A stretch of DNA of 64,000 nucleotides. It comes from Tetrapyrgos nigripes (lineage: Eukaryota > Basidiomycota > Agaricomycetes > Agaricales > Campanellaceae). Made by a program: the position numbers and the translations under genes. Shown one piece after another: positions 34,835 to 46,575 of the stretch. The notes beneath the pieces are model-generated. The model worked only from the letters and a program-made list of their open reading frames with translations, did not search any database and was not told where the DNA came from. The DNA lies in the NCBI GenBank assembly GCA_013368315.1, contig JAACJM010000207.1:85416-149415 (forward strand). Direction: 5' to 3'. Within the stretch, counting starts at the first letter, position 1; each line of letters opens with the position of its first letter.

Positions 34835-36394
34835 CAGTGGCCAAAAAAATTGTCCACATGTTTGGCACTTTTGGAAAGATTGCTGATTTAAGAGCTATTG
34901 AGCAGAAATCTCAAAACATGGCTGGTGGTAGCAAAAAAGCCTTTGATTAGAGCTACAATAATCTGTGGAGTTATGATTGATTTAAAATTGTATGTCATTT
35001 GGACAATTTTTTGAGTTGCCACTTCAAAATCATTATTGCAATAACCTGATGTGTTATACATGATGTCATGGGTGGAGCTGTACAGTAATGTGATGTATAC
35101 ACCACAATGATGTCATAGCTGCCAGCTGGAGCATACATAGCAACATACAGATGCTCTACAGCTTCTATGAAAATCATGGGGTCCCTCATATCAGCCCAGA
35201 AAGACAATCTCTACTCTCTCCTCCAAACTGCCCCTCCCTCTATCAAAATTTCAGCTCAGACTGAAGTATGAAAGCAGAGTGTTGCTTTTATAGGTAGAGA
35301 GACATGTTCTGATAAAGGAAACCATTGGATATAGCACTTTAGAAAGTTAATACCCAGCTGAAAAATGGCCACCTCTGGATCAACTCCCATATTATTAATG
35401 CTTTCCAGGATTTTGTTACTTAAGATGGTCATATAGTGTTTGCAATCTATCTTCCCCTTCATCTGGACCATTTTTACTGCTTACTGTTGCCCCATACCCT
35501 ACCCCATCATGTCATTTTCTCTCTCAAATGTCATCATTTCTGTCACATCTTGCTGTACCATGAATTTATCTCTCTTTTCTCACACATGCTGGGGCATATT
35601 TGCCCCAAAATAATTGGTTTTGGTCTTATCTGAGAAAATAACCCACTTCTAGCCTTCTACAGCCCGGTCTTTTTACATCTGTGCAAACTTCAAGTGAGCC
35701 TTGCTGCAAGTCACTGTAAGTTTGCACTTGTTCTGTGTTTTGGAGATCGCCACAAGACGTTTTCAGGAATGTTTTGGCTGTTATAGGTTGGGACAGGTTG
35801 TCCAAGAAGAGCCTTGATGTTTCAGGCCACTTGTGTAGCAATCTGGCTTTACCAGAATGGATTTTTTTCCAATCTAACCTCTTCACAAGTAGTAGAGAGC
35901 CTCCTAGGACACCCTGCTGTATTGTTCTCATTGTCTGTATTTGTCTTTTAAACCACAAAAGAAACTCTTGGCTTCCATACTCCAGTCTGAGCTGCAATTT
36001 TTGCAGATGGAGAGGCAGTTAAGAGGAGAGAGTAGAGATTGTCTTTCTGGGCTGATATGAGGGACCCCATGATTTTCATAGAGGCTGTAGAGCATCTGTA
36101 TGTTGCTATGTATGCTCCAGCTGGCAGCTATGACATCATGTATAACACATCAGGTTATTGCAATAATGATTTTGAAGTGGCAACTCAAAAAATTGTCCAA
36201 ATGACATACAGTTTTAAATCAATCATAACTCCACAGATATTTGGCCAAATAAGACAAAACAGACAGATTATTGTAGCTCTAATCAAAGGCTTTCTTGCTA
36301 CCACCAGCCATGTTTTGAGATTTCTGCTCAATAGCTCTTAAATCAGCAATCTTTCCAAAAGTGCCAAACATGTGGACAATTTTTTTGGCCACTG
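34835..36394 (-). mobile_element. Tc1/mariner element with long inverted repeats, defective
   Basis: The element begins CAGTGGCCAAAAAAATTGTC and ends with its inverse, flanked by TA (34833-34834 and 36395-36396). A homologous uninterrupted site at 62297-62310 reads AACTATATCCGGATT, confirming TA duplication. The inverted repeats are long, about 370 bp each (34835-35222 and 36020-36394); the left one has about 56 extra bp. A decayed transposase lies between on the minus strand: WFKRQIQTMRTIQQG-like pieces at 35997-35626 and INNMGVDPEVAIFQ near 35380, equivalent to the block before the second catalytic Asp. Frames shift repeatedly, so it is not autonomous. Confidence 0.85.
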
Positions 36395-36650
36395 TATATC
36401 CGGATTCTCGATTCTCGGTCTTTTTGTACTTCATATCTAGCTTACTGATACATCATCTTTTTGTACTTATATCTAGTTTCCAGATATATCTCATTCTCGT
36501 ACACATATCCGGTCACAGATCCGTCGAGCGGAAATTTGTCCCTTTTCGGCGTGTGAACAGGCTCTTATGTGGACCTCGCAATTGAGTAGCAAACTTTTCC
36601 ACGGGTTCTAAGTTTCACACGCTACCAGCGTTCCGAAATGACCGATATGA

Positions 36651-37590
36651 CTAAACCGACGCTCAGCTGACACGTCATCGCGTCATCCTTCCCTCCGTCG
36701 ACGTTCATGATGACACAGGCCCCACCAACCAGCAAGACGAGCTTCAGACGCGTTACCTTCCCTCAGCAGCCGTCAAAAGTCATCAAGGTCAGTTTAAAAG
36801 CGTAGATAGAACTCTGAGGAAATTAGTACGATTTGGCTGCCCAACAGATGCGTATCTTTGTTTCCCCTTGACCCTTCAAGTTTTCTGTGTGTGGTGTGTC
36901 AATCATTCCTTCAAGTATCCTGACCCGAGTTCTGTCCTTATCCCTTTCAAACATCTGCATCGTCTATGTCGCTTCTAATAGACGCGAGAGGACTGGCTCC
37001 TTATGACTCCCATTCAAATCCCAGTCTCACCTGAGCAGGAATTCTTCAAACATTTTAGTTGAGTATTGCCATTCGAAATGTACTATTTCCTTGTTCTTCT
37101 AAGTTTTGACATCAATTGTAAGCAACCTTTTGTAAGTACCCTAAACATCCGTTTCTCCTCCTCCTCTCCCCCACTGACTTCGGTGCGGCCCTCTGACAGG
37201 ACTGACTGATCAACACAGCAACCAAGGGTTGTCTATGACACGCAACCAACGACCACTGATTTCCCACCAGTACCGTTTGTCCTCTTCTTAATCAAGTTTA
37301 TCATCGTCCCTGTGGCATGACTCTTGGTGCTACCTCCGAGTCACTCGTCCTCCAAGTTTTCTAGACTACCGAGATATGTCACAGGGCCTTAAGCTGTGAT
37401 CTATTCATGTCTGTCTTCCGTGGATAGTCTCGCAGTGCCTTATGCCATGTCTTCCCTGGATACGTAGTCTAGCAGTGCCTTATTTATGCCTTGTCTCTTC
37501 TTCGAGGTGCGGTGTGTATGTATTGTAGAGTGGATACGCCGACGCATCTGTCTTTATCTATGTGCATAGGTAAGTGCATAGACAACATAT
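36651..37590. other. Intergenic, nothing recognised
   Basis: Pyrimidine-rich sequence with short frames. It probably includes the upstream region of the gene at 37831. Confidence 0.4.
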
Positions 37591-37591
37591 A

Positions 37592-37608
37592 TGATATATA
37601 TATATAAG
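37592..37608 (+). promoter_or_regulatory. Possible TATA box
   Basis: GATATATATATATAAGGGG-like sequence lies about 230 bp upstream of the ATG at 37831, followed by a pyrimidine-rich stretch (TTTCTTTCTTCTCTTACC) usual near fungal transcription starts. Confidence 0.4.
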
Positions 37609-37830
37609 GGGATTAACGGACTGATTTCTTTCTTCTCTTACCTCTTTTCTCTTGGCTAGACCGCAGAAACTTACGCGCAACTTTTGACATTTTGACATTT
37701 GACCTCTCATCTCTTTCACTCTACTCTATCCTCTCTCGACTGTAACGACGTTTTGTACCTTTTTACGCCTGTTACCTCTCCTCAACGGATCAACGACAGC
37801 GACGTGACGTTCAGTCTACCAGGTACCTCA

Positions 37831-39171
37831 ATGCCGCCGTCCCGTCGTCGCTCTCTCCTCTCTATCCCCCTCCTCTTATCATCCCTCTCCCTCCTCCCCA
37901 CTTTTCCCACTCTAGTTTCCGCCCATCCCTACCGTCACCAACCCCAATCCCCGTCCCAAGAACAAGTGCAAAGAGTTATCCGCAACATAACTGTAGACGA
38001 CTCACACCCGTCCATCAGATACACTGGGTCCTGGGCCGTGACGAATAGTAATTTAGCGTATAATAGAAGCGTTCATTTTACGAATGATGAAAAGGCAGGG
38101 GTTAGGTTTAGTTTCACTGGTGAGTTTTTGCGTATTCGCACTCGCTTCGTTCCGTTTTCCGCTATCCTGGCATAGGATAGGCACATGGAAAATTAGTAAC
38201 CAGTAACTAACCTCATCTACATCTACATCTTTTCTCTGCCACCTTGCTATCTTTCCACGTCTTCGTCTAACACCGCCGGCGCCTTTATCTCCTTATCCCC
38301 TTGTCGGGCAACCACATACCATATCACTGCATGATTATCTTTATCCAGGCATAGCATTCTACTACCTCTCACCGACATACCCATTCCCTATGGGTGCGAC
38401 GCTTTCCATCTCGACTTCAACTGGGCAGATTGGTGAGTATTTTGAGTTTTTGTATTTTGTATTTTGTATTTTTATTTTTCCTTTCCCTTTCGTCGTCGTT
38501 TACTAACCGTTCCTACCCTACCCTATTCCTTACTCCTTCCTACTTCCTGCTTTCAACATCACATGCATACTGATGACACATATACACCTACACGTATGCG
38601 ATGCGATACGACACCACAGGCAACTCCATCGACGGGATGTACAACCGATCTGCTCCGCATCAAGACAACAAACCGGGTGGGGAGACGGGGGCGTCTCAAG
38701 TAGTATTAAGTATTAATCCAGAGGATGGGAAGCTTAAAAACGAGAAACACGTCGTGGATATCGGTCCGGGTACGTTGGGGGGTTTAAGTTTTGACGGGTT
38801 TATGTGAGTGTTTTGTTTTCCATGCTTCTCAAATATTCGTCTTGGTTCCGATTTGTTTTTCTTCGTCGTTTGCGTTCTGCGTTCTGCGTTCTGCGTTCTG
38901 CGTTCTGCGTTCTGCGTTCTGCGTTCTGCGTTCTGCGTTCTGCGTTCTGCATTCTGCGTTCTGCGTTCTGCGTTCTGCGTTCTGCGTTCTGCTTTCTGCT
39001 TTCTGCCAGCTTTAGTTCTTCCTTCAAAGGACTGATCGTTGGCCGGCCTACAGATATACGGTAATTGACTGGGATATTTCATCTTCTGGAGACAGTGGGA
39101 ACGGCAATAGGACTTTTAGTGGTAAGGACGATGGTAAGGACTCGCGCGAGGAGGAGGACGAGGAGGAGTGA
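37831..39171 (+). CDS. Secreted beta-sandwich-type protein, unknown role
   Basis: Exons 37831-38119, 38349-38432, 38620-38803 and 39054-39171 join in phase to 224 residues; introns are 229, 187 and 250 bp, unusually long for this window. The chosen ATG is followed by a basic stretch and signal peptide (MPPSRRRSLLSIPLLLSSL..LVSA). An in-frame ATG at 37699 would bury the signal. The mature part has NITVDDSHPSIRYTGSW, GVRFSFTGIAFYYLSP and FIYTVIDWDIS, the pattern of agaricomycete extracellular domains usually attached to a membrane helix. Here the protein ends in an acidic tail (SREEEDEEE) with no helix. It may be secreted, or later exons may be missed. The third intron holds a heptanucleotide array. 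Confidence 0.7.
38871..39000. repeat. GCGTTCT heptanucleotide microsatellite in an intron
   Basis: About eighteen tandem copies of GCG/CATTCT-type TTCTGCG heptamers fill the middle of the 250-bp third intron of the gene at 37831; two units carry single changes and the last are TTTCTGC. Confidence 0.95.
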
Positions 39172-39876
39172 ATTAAAATGGCTGCAAACTTTCTGAACTG
39201 ATAACTGACAGCAGATTAATAGAATTACTCTGTAGCTTAATTAATACAATTATTTTGATTGGGTAAAAAGGCAGTAGAATGACCAGGCAAGAATTTTCAA
39301 AACCTTGCTGGATAAAATAACAATAGCGGAATATTCTTGAAGTAATTGTAATCAACAAAAGAATTTGTGTGACTACCAAGCTACAAACTGACAATGAGGG
39401 TCTATAAAGTTGATCTCACTTAAGGTAGCTAGAATGGGCTCATGAAATTCACTCATTGAAGCCAATTAATTTTATACTGGGACCTGTCCGAGAGTACAAT
39501 CTGCCACAATGATATTAATTCAATTATAGTGCCCGCGTTTACGGTCAGCCCATCCTGTCGATCACTCGCCCTCCTCGCTTTCACATCAACTGGGGAAGGG
39601 TGCAACTGCTTTGTATGGCAAGTTACGAGGCCCCCTTTCCTGTTGAGTGTCTATGTCCTCAAGTAGAAGCCTTATTCAAGCAATGATCTTGTATTTCCTG
39701 ACAGACTGTACTAGTAATCAAATGCGGTAGCGAGGACATTGATGAACAGGGAAGGAAAGAGTCTGAAGCAATAAAGCTAATGATGCCAGCATCAAAGAAA
39801 CGAAGACAAAGCGAAACGTTACTGTTAAAGTGAGTAACGAAAATTCTGATCAACTGCCTCGCATCTTTCTATTTGA
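39172..39876. other. AT-rich intergenic region with a repeat A fragment
   Basis: Near 39610-39640 the words ATGGCAAGTTACGAGGCC and a nearby GGGGAAGGGTGCAACTGC match the end of repeat A. No gene seen. Confidence 0.4.
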
Positions 39877-40167
39877 TCAGAGACTGTTGCCAGGTGAAGA
39901 TGAAGCGAAGGAGTACTTGGGTAAGTACTGATGGGACTTCAATGCTGCATTGAGGACCCGGAAAGGCGTATACTGAGTGCCCGGTCTTCCAGGCAGATGC
40001 TCAATGGGTTTGTGCATAGGAAGACTAGAAGAAGACGGAGGAGAGGGAGGAACGATCTCGACATCTTCGAGAATAATGAGGTCTTGGTCTTCTTTGACGA
40101 TTCGGGGACAGTTGTCTTGGATGGGGAATATGAGGCTGAGTTGGGGACCGTGGCCGTGAAAGTGCAT
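39877..40167 (-). other. Open frame of uncertain status
   Basis: A 96-codon frame (MHFHGHGPQLSLIFPIQD, DLIILEDVEIVPPSPPSSSS) overlaps other frames of equal length on both strands. The Pro/Ser-rich composition could be coding, but nothing else supports it. Confidence 0.2.
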
Positions 40168-41134
40168 AGACGATTATGTGAGACACAGAGTATTCCTGAC
40201 CCAGGAACTATGGAGAAAGTCGAGAGAAAGGCATGAGCGACGACGAGAGAGGTTACGTCGCAGCCAAAGCCAAGCCGAAGTGAAGGCATGAGGAAATTTC
40301 ACATCACATGCCATGCACGTGGTCACGTGTCAAGTGAGACGCGTCTACTTCCCATCGCCCCAAACACCCTTTTCGACACCTTTTACAGAGTAGATTTCCC
40401 TATAGGTGCATTTAAAAGAGATATTTCAAACCCACGAGCTTTAAAGAACATTATTCTTGGTCAGCTCCGAAACACAATCGGGAATCGTAGCCTTAAAATC
40501 GTAGCCTCGGGAAAATCGCAAAGCCTCAAACTCGCAATCTAAAACTCGGAATTTATTTTTTTAACACTTTGAACACCATAGCTATCCACGTTTTCTTTGG
40601 TGAATTCAAAGGGCATTCCTCTGAATTTGTCTCAATACTCACGAAAACAAAGTCACTTTGGTACTGTCAAAATCCGAAAAATATCGACACCCCTACAATC
40701 TCATCAAGACCTCAGTTAATTGCTGCAGCGGTTCAACAGGCAACTCTCGTATTGATCTACACAAACGTTGAATATAATCCATGTAGAACTCTTGGTGCAA
40801 GTAGAAGACAACAACTACGATAGAACCTTGGCACACAACCCGTCAGACCTTCCGCTATAGAAAGTGAAGGACTACGTCACGGTAGGGACTATACAAAAGC
40901 AGGAAGATGATAGCGGGCCTTGGAGCACAATAAAATAATGCGAGGAATGCAACAAGATTAGCAAAAAGGACTTCAAGGGTCAACAAATAAGAAACACATA
41001 CCTAATGCAACCAACAAAAAGACTCAACGCAACCCAAACACCTTCCTTCACACCAGCGCCAACCGCACCATTATGCCCATCATCACAGTCATCGATCCAT
41101 CCGCAATCCCCAACGTCACAACAGCCAGCAACTG
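40168..41134. other. No recognised gene
   Basis: Short frames only. Confidence 0.35.
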
Positions 41135-41951
41135 CTACACATCATTCATCGGCTGCATCTCAATATTCCCCGACCCAACAATCACATATGTTCCATTCAA
41201 CGAAATCACATTCACCACAACAAACCTTTGCCGAACCAGGCTGGAATACATTAGGGAAGAGGGCATTTGCGAGACGAACCGGAACAAACGACGGAGGTGT
41301 GAGGTGTGAGTGTTGGCGGCTGCATCGTTGGAGGAACCGGAATAGGATGACGCGGGGACGGTTACGTTGAAGGAGGAACCATCATAAGTGAGGATGCTGA
41401 GGATTCCACTTGGTCGAGGACGAGTAGATGCGGAGAAGGACAACTGAACAACAGCCCACGGACCGTGACTAATATTACAGCTGGCTCTTCACGCATATTA
41501 AGTCCGAAGTTGCACGAGGCACGGCCGTGGTAGAGAGTGCATGTGAAGACGCCGGACGGTGAGGAAAGTCGTGACGCGACATTGGGAGTGAGCTACATGG
41601 ACTTGGACAAGTAAGTCTAGGGTGGATTTGCGGATATTGAAGGACGTTCCTGGGAGAAAAAGGGTTAGAAAGGACCACTCGGAGCGTTGAAGGGAGTGAA
41701 AGGAGGGGATGGGGACGGGTAAAAGTTTCAAGCCGTCATAGTATAGGGAAGATGAGATAAACAAAAGGTGACAGAGGAAAACGAGTATAAAAGGTGAAGA
41801 AAGGAAAAGGGGGCACATCATACAACCTGAGGCTCCCTGAAGTACCGGTATCCATTGTTGGCTTCGACATCTCCACTCCACTTTCGTTCTCACTCAGGCT
41901 GGCCGCCGAAATCTGACCACCGACAAATGGTATGAGCATAACCATGACCAT
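41135..41951 (-). CDS. Possible secreted protein, spliced, unidentified
   Basis: The minus strand starts with a likely signal peptide (MVMVMLIPFVGGQISAASLS) at 41951, then MSKPTMDTGTSGSLRL before a GTATGA donor-like site. Downstream coding-looking pieces include SFNIRKSTLDLLVQVHVAH (from about 41650) and, in another frame, GILSILTYDGSSFNVTVPAS with VVVNVISLNGTYVIVGSG to the stop at 41135. Intron borders between them could not be settled, so the gene model is tentative. Confidence 0.35.
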
Positions 41952-43503
41952 TACCAGTGACTACGGCTCCAAGCAGACTGCCAAAAAAACTTCATTCCAA
42001 CCCCGAAAACGAAAGGCGATGTTGTCCAGACTAGAATGTGACAGTGTCCAAGGCCCTGGACGACGGCCAACGGCCCAACCGGCGATGAGATAGTGTGGAA
42101 AGACAAGTGTGTTTGTCTGACGTCATAACTATACAGTTTTCGGTAGCAACCGTGGCCGGGCACTTCGGAGCGCTGACAGAACTCGAGGTTAACTCGGCCG
42201 AGCAGGGCCTCGTAACCACTCTGTCAACGCTACAACTGCTACCGCAACGGGTCCTTCGATCAAAACCATCACTTTCTCCTTCAGTGTCAAATGTCCAGAC
42301 CGAACCGCTCTGAGCTCAATAGAAATTTTGTACGTCAACTCAGTTTTGTGGTCGAAAGCTTGCGAAAAGCAGTGATGTACCAATACTTCCAACTACTAGC
42401 TCTGATAGAAGTATGGCGCTGGCAATGCAACAAGAGAAACTATGAAGTGGCATCGAGTACTAGCTGTGTATTGAACTCGGATGACGAGATCGCAAGCGCA
42501 GGCGTTGGGGACTTCGTTTTCTGGCGAGTACTACGTATTGTCGTCTACTCTGTCCCATAAGCTTAGCGTTCAGTGTATAGAAAGGACTCGCTCTTTGTCA
42601 CGAAAAGTGAAAGAAAATGCAATTCATTTGTCGTGGATGCCAGACGCAGATACTCCCACTGGTTCCAATACGTATGAAGGGGTCTACAAAGTAGCACATG
42701 CTTCATCGTTCATTCAGCACGAAGTAGGACGAGCGAGAGTAGGGTGAGTTGGTGGGTTTCCAGGGTGTTTTGGTGATGGTACGAGCAGCGAGGAAAGCCA
42801 GGAACGGACGAGAGTCACGGTAGGTAGGTTGCAATTGATGGGGAGAGGAATGTCTCATTCCATATGGATGTACATGCATATGGAGATCGATGGAAATGGA
42901 AACTCCAAAGTGGGAGACCTTTTTAAGTATCAATCAAGCTTCCAGTTCAGGCTACTCTAATACTAAGACTTACTACCGAAAGCAGGTTATCGTGACCGTT
43001 CAAACTGTTCATGGATGCATGGCCTGTCATCTTGGGAGACCAATCACCAACCAAAGGTGAGGATCGAAATGAAATGTTTATCAGACCCACACCCACTGAC
43101 TAGGCGACAAGGTATTATTCGAGGGCCTGCCTCGAGCTGCGGATTTCATCTCGTCTCGTAGCTATGGCACTGAACCCCTAACACGTGTACATGTATGTCG
43201 AGGGTATGGTTCTATGTAAAACATACAGCTTAGCACACGCTACATACACGCTGCTCTTGGATGCTCTTCTAAAATGAACTTTTGAAGTGGGTATCTTTGG
43301 TATACAGTGCGTTTTCGGTAGTTTTATGCATATATTCCGTCCGTATGAACGTCGGAAAAATGAAATAATCAGACCATGAAGATATATAATTTCCAAGCTA
43401 TCATCTCCCCTCCCCCAATTGTGCTCTCCTCTCCCTCTCCTCTCCTCTTCTACTTAAAATTCTTCACTGCTCATCACCATCTGCAGACCAACAGACCGAT
43501 ATC
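41952..43503. other. No recognised gene
   Basis: A piece of repeat A in reverse (GTTAACTCGGCCGAGCAGGG then CCTCGTAAC) lies at 42189-42217. The rest has only short frames. Confidence 0.35.
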
Positions 43504-43509
43504 GATGGC

Positions 43510-44582
43510 AATGGCGAATCCAAATAGCATAAGTGAGCTCGAGCTTGTCACTTCAGAACGGCCGAATTTAACTAGTCCCACACCCACTCCTAGGACGAGA
43601 GCCTGCGCCAGATCCAGAGACAGAATTCGAGCCAGAATCGATATCTCGTCAGCTTCCCTCAGACTTAGAGGGCCCGAGAAAGAGCCCAAGAAGAATGCAA
43701 AGACCAAGACGCTACTTGATAGATTGTAAGCTCGAGTTCACGCTCTCAGTCCTAGGTGTTAGTCTTAGCATGGTTGTTTCCCGATCCCCTGATCCCCCGC
43801 CCCCCCTTCTCTTTTCATTGAAGATAAATTACCTGCTCTCGTCGCAGCTCTTCGAGATAATTGGACGACGACGCTTAGGACGGGGATGATTGTAGTAAGT
43901 ACAATTGTGACTTAATGGTACTTATTACTCACTTGAGCCATTGTTGCATTAATATTTCTTTTTCTTTCTAGTCTAGCATCATCTTCCTCGCATCTTTCCT
44001 CATTCTCATTATCTTCCAATCCCTATTTCTCTTTCAAGACTCGCAAATCAACGACAATCGCCTTTCCAAATCCACAGCCCGGGCACTTCTATCGCTCACC
44101 TACCTCGCCATCATATTCGAATTAGACGCTACGATATGCGCGTTTATACTCATTGATCAAGTTAATGAGGTGTATCTGTACTCTGCCGCCCAGTCTGCAT
44201 CCGACTCTCCAAATAGTGGGCATGATGGTGGTGGTACAGACCACGGTTGGGTAGTAGCCAAGACGTCTACCATCCTTCGACGATATGGTGTGAGACGGTC
44301 TTGGGAGCTGGGGATTTGGCATTGTAAGTCCAAGTCCAGAACTCTCTGTCTCTGTCTTTGTATCTCTCTGATATGATTGGACCTTGTTATTGCTCGTTGC
44401 TCATTTATCCTCAAGGGTTCCTTTCATTAACGCTAGGTATCTTCTGTTTCATCGCAAACATCCTCGTTTTTTTATGGACCTGGACTCGAGAGGAGGCAGC
44501 CTCGATAAGTACAGCCGTCCTGATATCGTGTGTGGTTGGATTGTCGGGGTTATTACATCTGGTTGGGATTCTTTTCAGATAA
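43510..44582 (+). CDS. Multi-pass membrane protein of an agaricomycete family
   Basis: Exons end at 43725, then 43848-43894, 43972-44323 and 44416-44582; the last three join in phase to TAA at 44580-44582. The product reads LRDNWTTTLRTGMIVVSSI, a hydrophobic helix (LASFLILIIFQSLFLFQ), ARALLSLTYLAIIFELDATI with CAFILIDQVNEV, WELGIWHWFLSLTLGIFCF and a final helix near GLSGLLHLVGILF. This order (TLxTGMIVV, LLxLTYxAxxF, ATIxxFxLxD, a last two-helix block) is that of small four-helix membrane proteins common in mushrooms, of unknown role. In the first exon the frame that joins correctly (APDPETEFEPES) differs from the one containing the ATG (MANPNSISELELV), so there is either a missed intron or a frameshift near 43590. 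Confidence 0.65.
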
Positions 44583-44948
44583 AGTACTAGTACTGAGAAC
44601 TACAGTAGTGACCTGAGCAAAATTCAAAGTACGTAATTGACATCGGTCCGAGGAATGGCATTCAGACATTTCAGAATCGAGTCTCCCTCATTCCAAGTCT
44701 CAGCCTAGATTTTCAGAGTCCTTGTTCCCAGCACCGCTGGCAGATTGGTACCTGAGCTAGTACGTGCAAAGCAAGTAAACTTAACGAAAGGAAGAAATGA
44801 AGATGGTGCATAGACAGACGGTAGACAGTGGACATACTATACATACTTGATGACAAGGTTTTCCGACGCTAGATTGTTTATGTCGGACTGCAAGACGGTG
44901 TGAAGGTAGTATGTATGTATGTAGCACGAACAAAGCAGATAGGATATT
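44583..44948. other. Intergenic, nothing recognised
   Basis: Short frames only; a GTATGTATGTATG microsatellite lies near 44908-44922. Confidence 0.4.
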
Positions 44949-46049
44949 TCAACAATACGTAGAAATACGAGGACGGTACGATCTATTCGGGTTGGCAATA
45001 CACTGCGGTATTTGTCCGTCCCTCGCAAGACCCAACTGGTCATCTTGATTTTGGAATTGAGATTCGTCAGGTACATAAACGAAAGCGAGAAAGGTGGGTT
45101 TTGCTTGGAAATACTCAAGGGAGGAGAGGTGATATAAAATGAAAGGGGCAAAAAGAAGTGAAACGGTAAAAGGAAACTCACGGTAAACATTCTCGACATC
45201 CCCAGTTACCCCACCCACCAGTATCCCATCCTTTGACAACGAGTGAACGTCCAAGTACACTCCTAAACGATTCCCATTTTCACGTCATCCTCGGCTTCCT
45301 CCTACCCCTTCCCTCGTCATCGCACTGACAATTGTCAAACGAAGGGATTGACGTATCTTTGACTTTGCTTGACACTGCTTTCACGACATCATGTAGCAGT
45401 CTGGCTAGGACCGGGCGGGAATTGGACGGTGTAAGAGAACAGTGCATAACAATGTCCGGGATTGAAGATTTTGCACGGAATATGAGACGAGGCGAAAGAA
45501 TGAGACGAAAAGAGTCGAAGGATTAAACACAAGAGGGTGCGTATGAATGGGGCCAGATAGGATAGCGATGACGGTAGCTTTGTAGAGATGAAGAAACATG
45601 GAAGTAAACGGAAGAAACAAGGAGGAGAAGGGGAAGAAAAGAGGTGAACGAGGAAGAAAATCCCCACTCACCCACTACGATATGTCCATAGGTTCTTCTC
45701 GTTCAGTCTCCCGCCTCTTCATGATAGCATTTCTGTTCCCCTTCTTCCTCCCAGCCCCTGAGACTCCATACTGCTTCCCGAAAGACTCAAGACTCTCACG
45801 ATACTCGCCTCCTCGACCGGAGACGCCTCTCGAGGACTGCAGTCTCCGAATGCGAGTCCCCTCTGCATCTAAAACTTCTTGATCGACTTTGGCTTTGCTT
45901 AAGGTTTGATACAGCTGCATATGAGGAGCCTGATCCGGGATGGTGTAGAGATGGACGTTGTCGTAGGCGTAAATGTCGAGCCGGTGTCCTAGAACTGAGG
46001 GGTGCGAGTGCAGAACTGTCAACGTCGACGTTGGGTTTAGATCAGACAT
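44949..46049 (-). CDS. Unidentified minus-strand gene, probably spliced
   Basis: From ATG at 46049 a 124-codon frame reads MSDLNPTSTLTVLHSHPSVL, GHRLDIYAYDNVHLYTIPD, YQTLSKAKVDQEVLDAEGTR and a basic segment, to TAG at 45675, where GTAGTG/GTGAGT donors overlap the stop. Further downstream, RLGVYLDVHSLSKDGILVGG with VTGDVENVY ends at a GTGAGT donor near 45180. These look like exons of one gene, but joins are not proven. Upstream (46590-46620) STFDLDVDADT before a GTAAGT suggests an earlier exon beyond the repeat A insertion. Family not recognised. Confidence 0.4.
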
Positions 46050-46262
46050 TGGAGGGAATGATGCGTATTTTGTTCAGTCTCGAAGTTAGAAGGGTACAGA
46101 ATGAGCGAAGGAAGACGTGGTGCATGGGATGTACGCATGGAGAGAATATACGAGCAATGAAAGTGAAGATATACGTGGTGGTTCGGGACCTTTGATGCGG
46201 GTAATAAGCATAGTGGGCCGTGGGGTGATGTTGAAGGCTAAGGCCATTTTTAATGAGGTTGA

Positions 46263-46575
46263 GGTTACGAGGCCTCTTAAAGGCCGAGTTAACTTATGTC
46301 GACCTCGAAAATTTTACCACGACCTCAAACTCCCACCCCTTTTCGTTGCCACAGCCGGTCTTTGCCCTTCCCGACAACCGGAATGTCCAGACTCGGTCTG
46401 GACCAGATCCAAGGACCGTTGACGTCAATAACCACAACGTGATACTAGTGCCAAATCAGTCTGCTTAACACCCTTCTTCCCTCTTTTCCACCGATCCCTT
46501 TTGCATAACCTGAGTTGGACTACGTGAAAGGGCCTCGTAATTTGCCACGCGAAGCGATGGCCCTTGGCCCCAGTT
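46263..46575 (+). repeat. Dispersed repeat A, near-complete copy
   Basis: Runs from GTTACGAGGCCTCTTAAAGG to GGGCCTCGTAATTTGCCACG and GCCCTTGGCCCCAG; closest to the copy at 32438. It sits between possible exons of the unidentified minus-strand gene. Confidence 0.8.

Larger units (their letters stand above)
33771..36564. mobile_element. Harbinger-type element (family B), 3-bp TTA duplication
   Basis: Ends are GAGCCTGTTCA and TGAACAGGCTC, followed inward by CACRCCGAAAAGGGAC and its inverse. TTA is duplicated at 33768-33770 and 36565-36567, the duplication type of PIF/Harbinger elements. The inner sequence (GGATACATGACCGGATATGT and so on) is shared with the copy at 56118-63370. No transposase frame belongs to it. 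It carries two secondary insertions: 33780-34402 and the Tc1 element 34835-36394. Confidence 0.7.
33738..36650 (+). repeat. Dispersed repeat A copy split by a Harbinger-type element
   Basis: The left piece (33738-33770) reads GTTACGAGACCCTTTTAGGC then GAGTTAACTTA. The right piece resumes at 36565 with TTATGTGGACCTCGCAA. Uninterrupted copies (32466 and 46286) read GTTAACTTATGTCGACC across this point, which fixes the insertion site. Confidence 0.75.

Noticed and set aside
38696..39082. Open frames on both strands across the GCGTTCT array
   Set aside because: The heptanucleotide array lacks stop codons in every frame, so these are artefacts of the repeat inside an intron.
45389..45671. Phe/Ser/Pro-rich minus-strand frames
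   Set aside because: Composition of a pyrimidine-rich intron or spacer; two overlapping frames are equally long.
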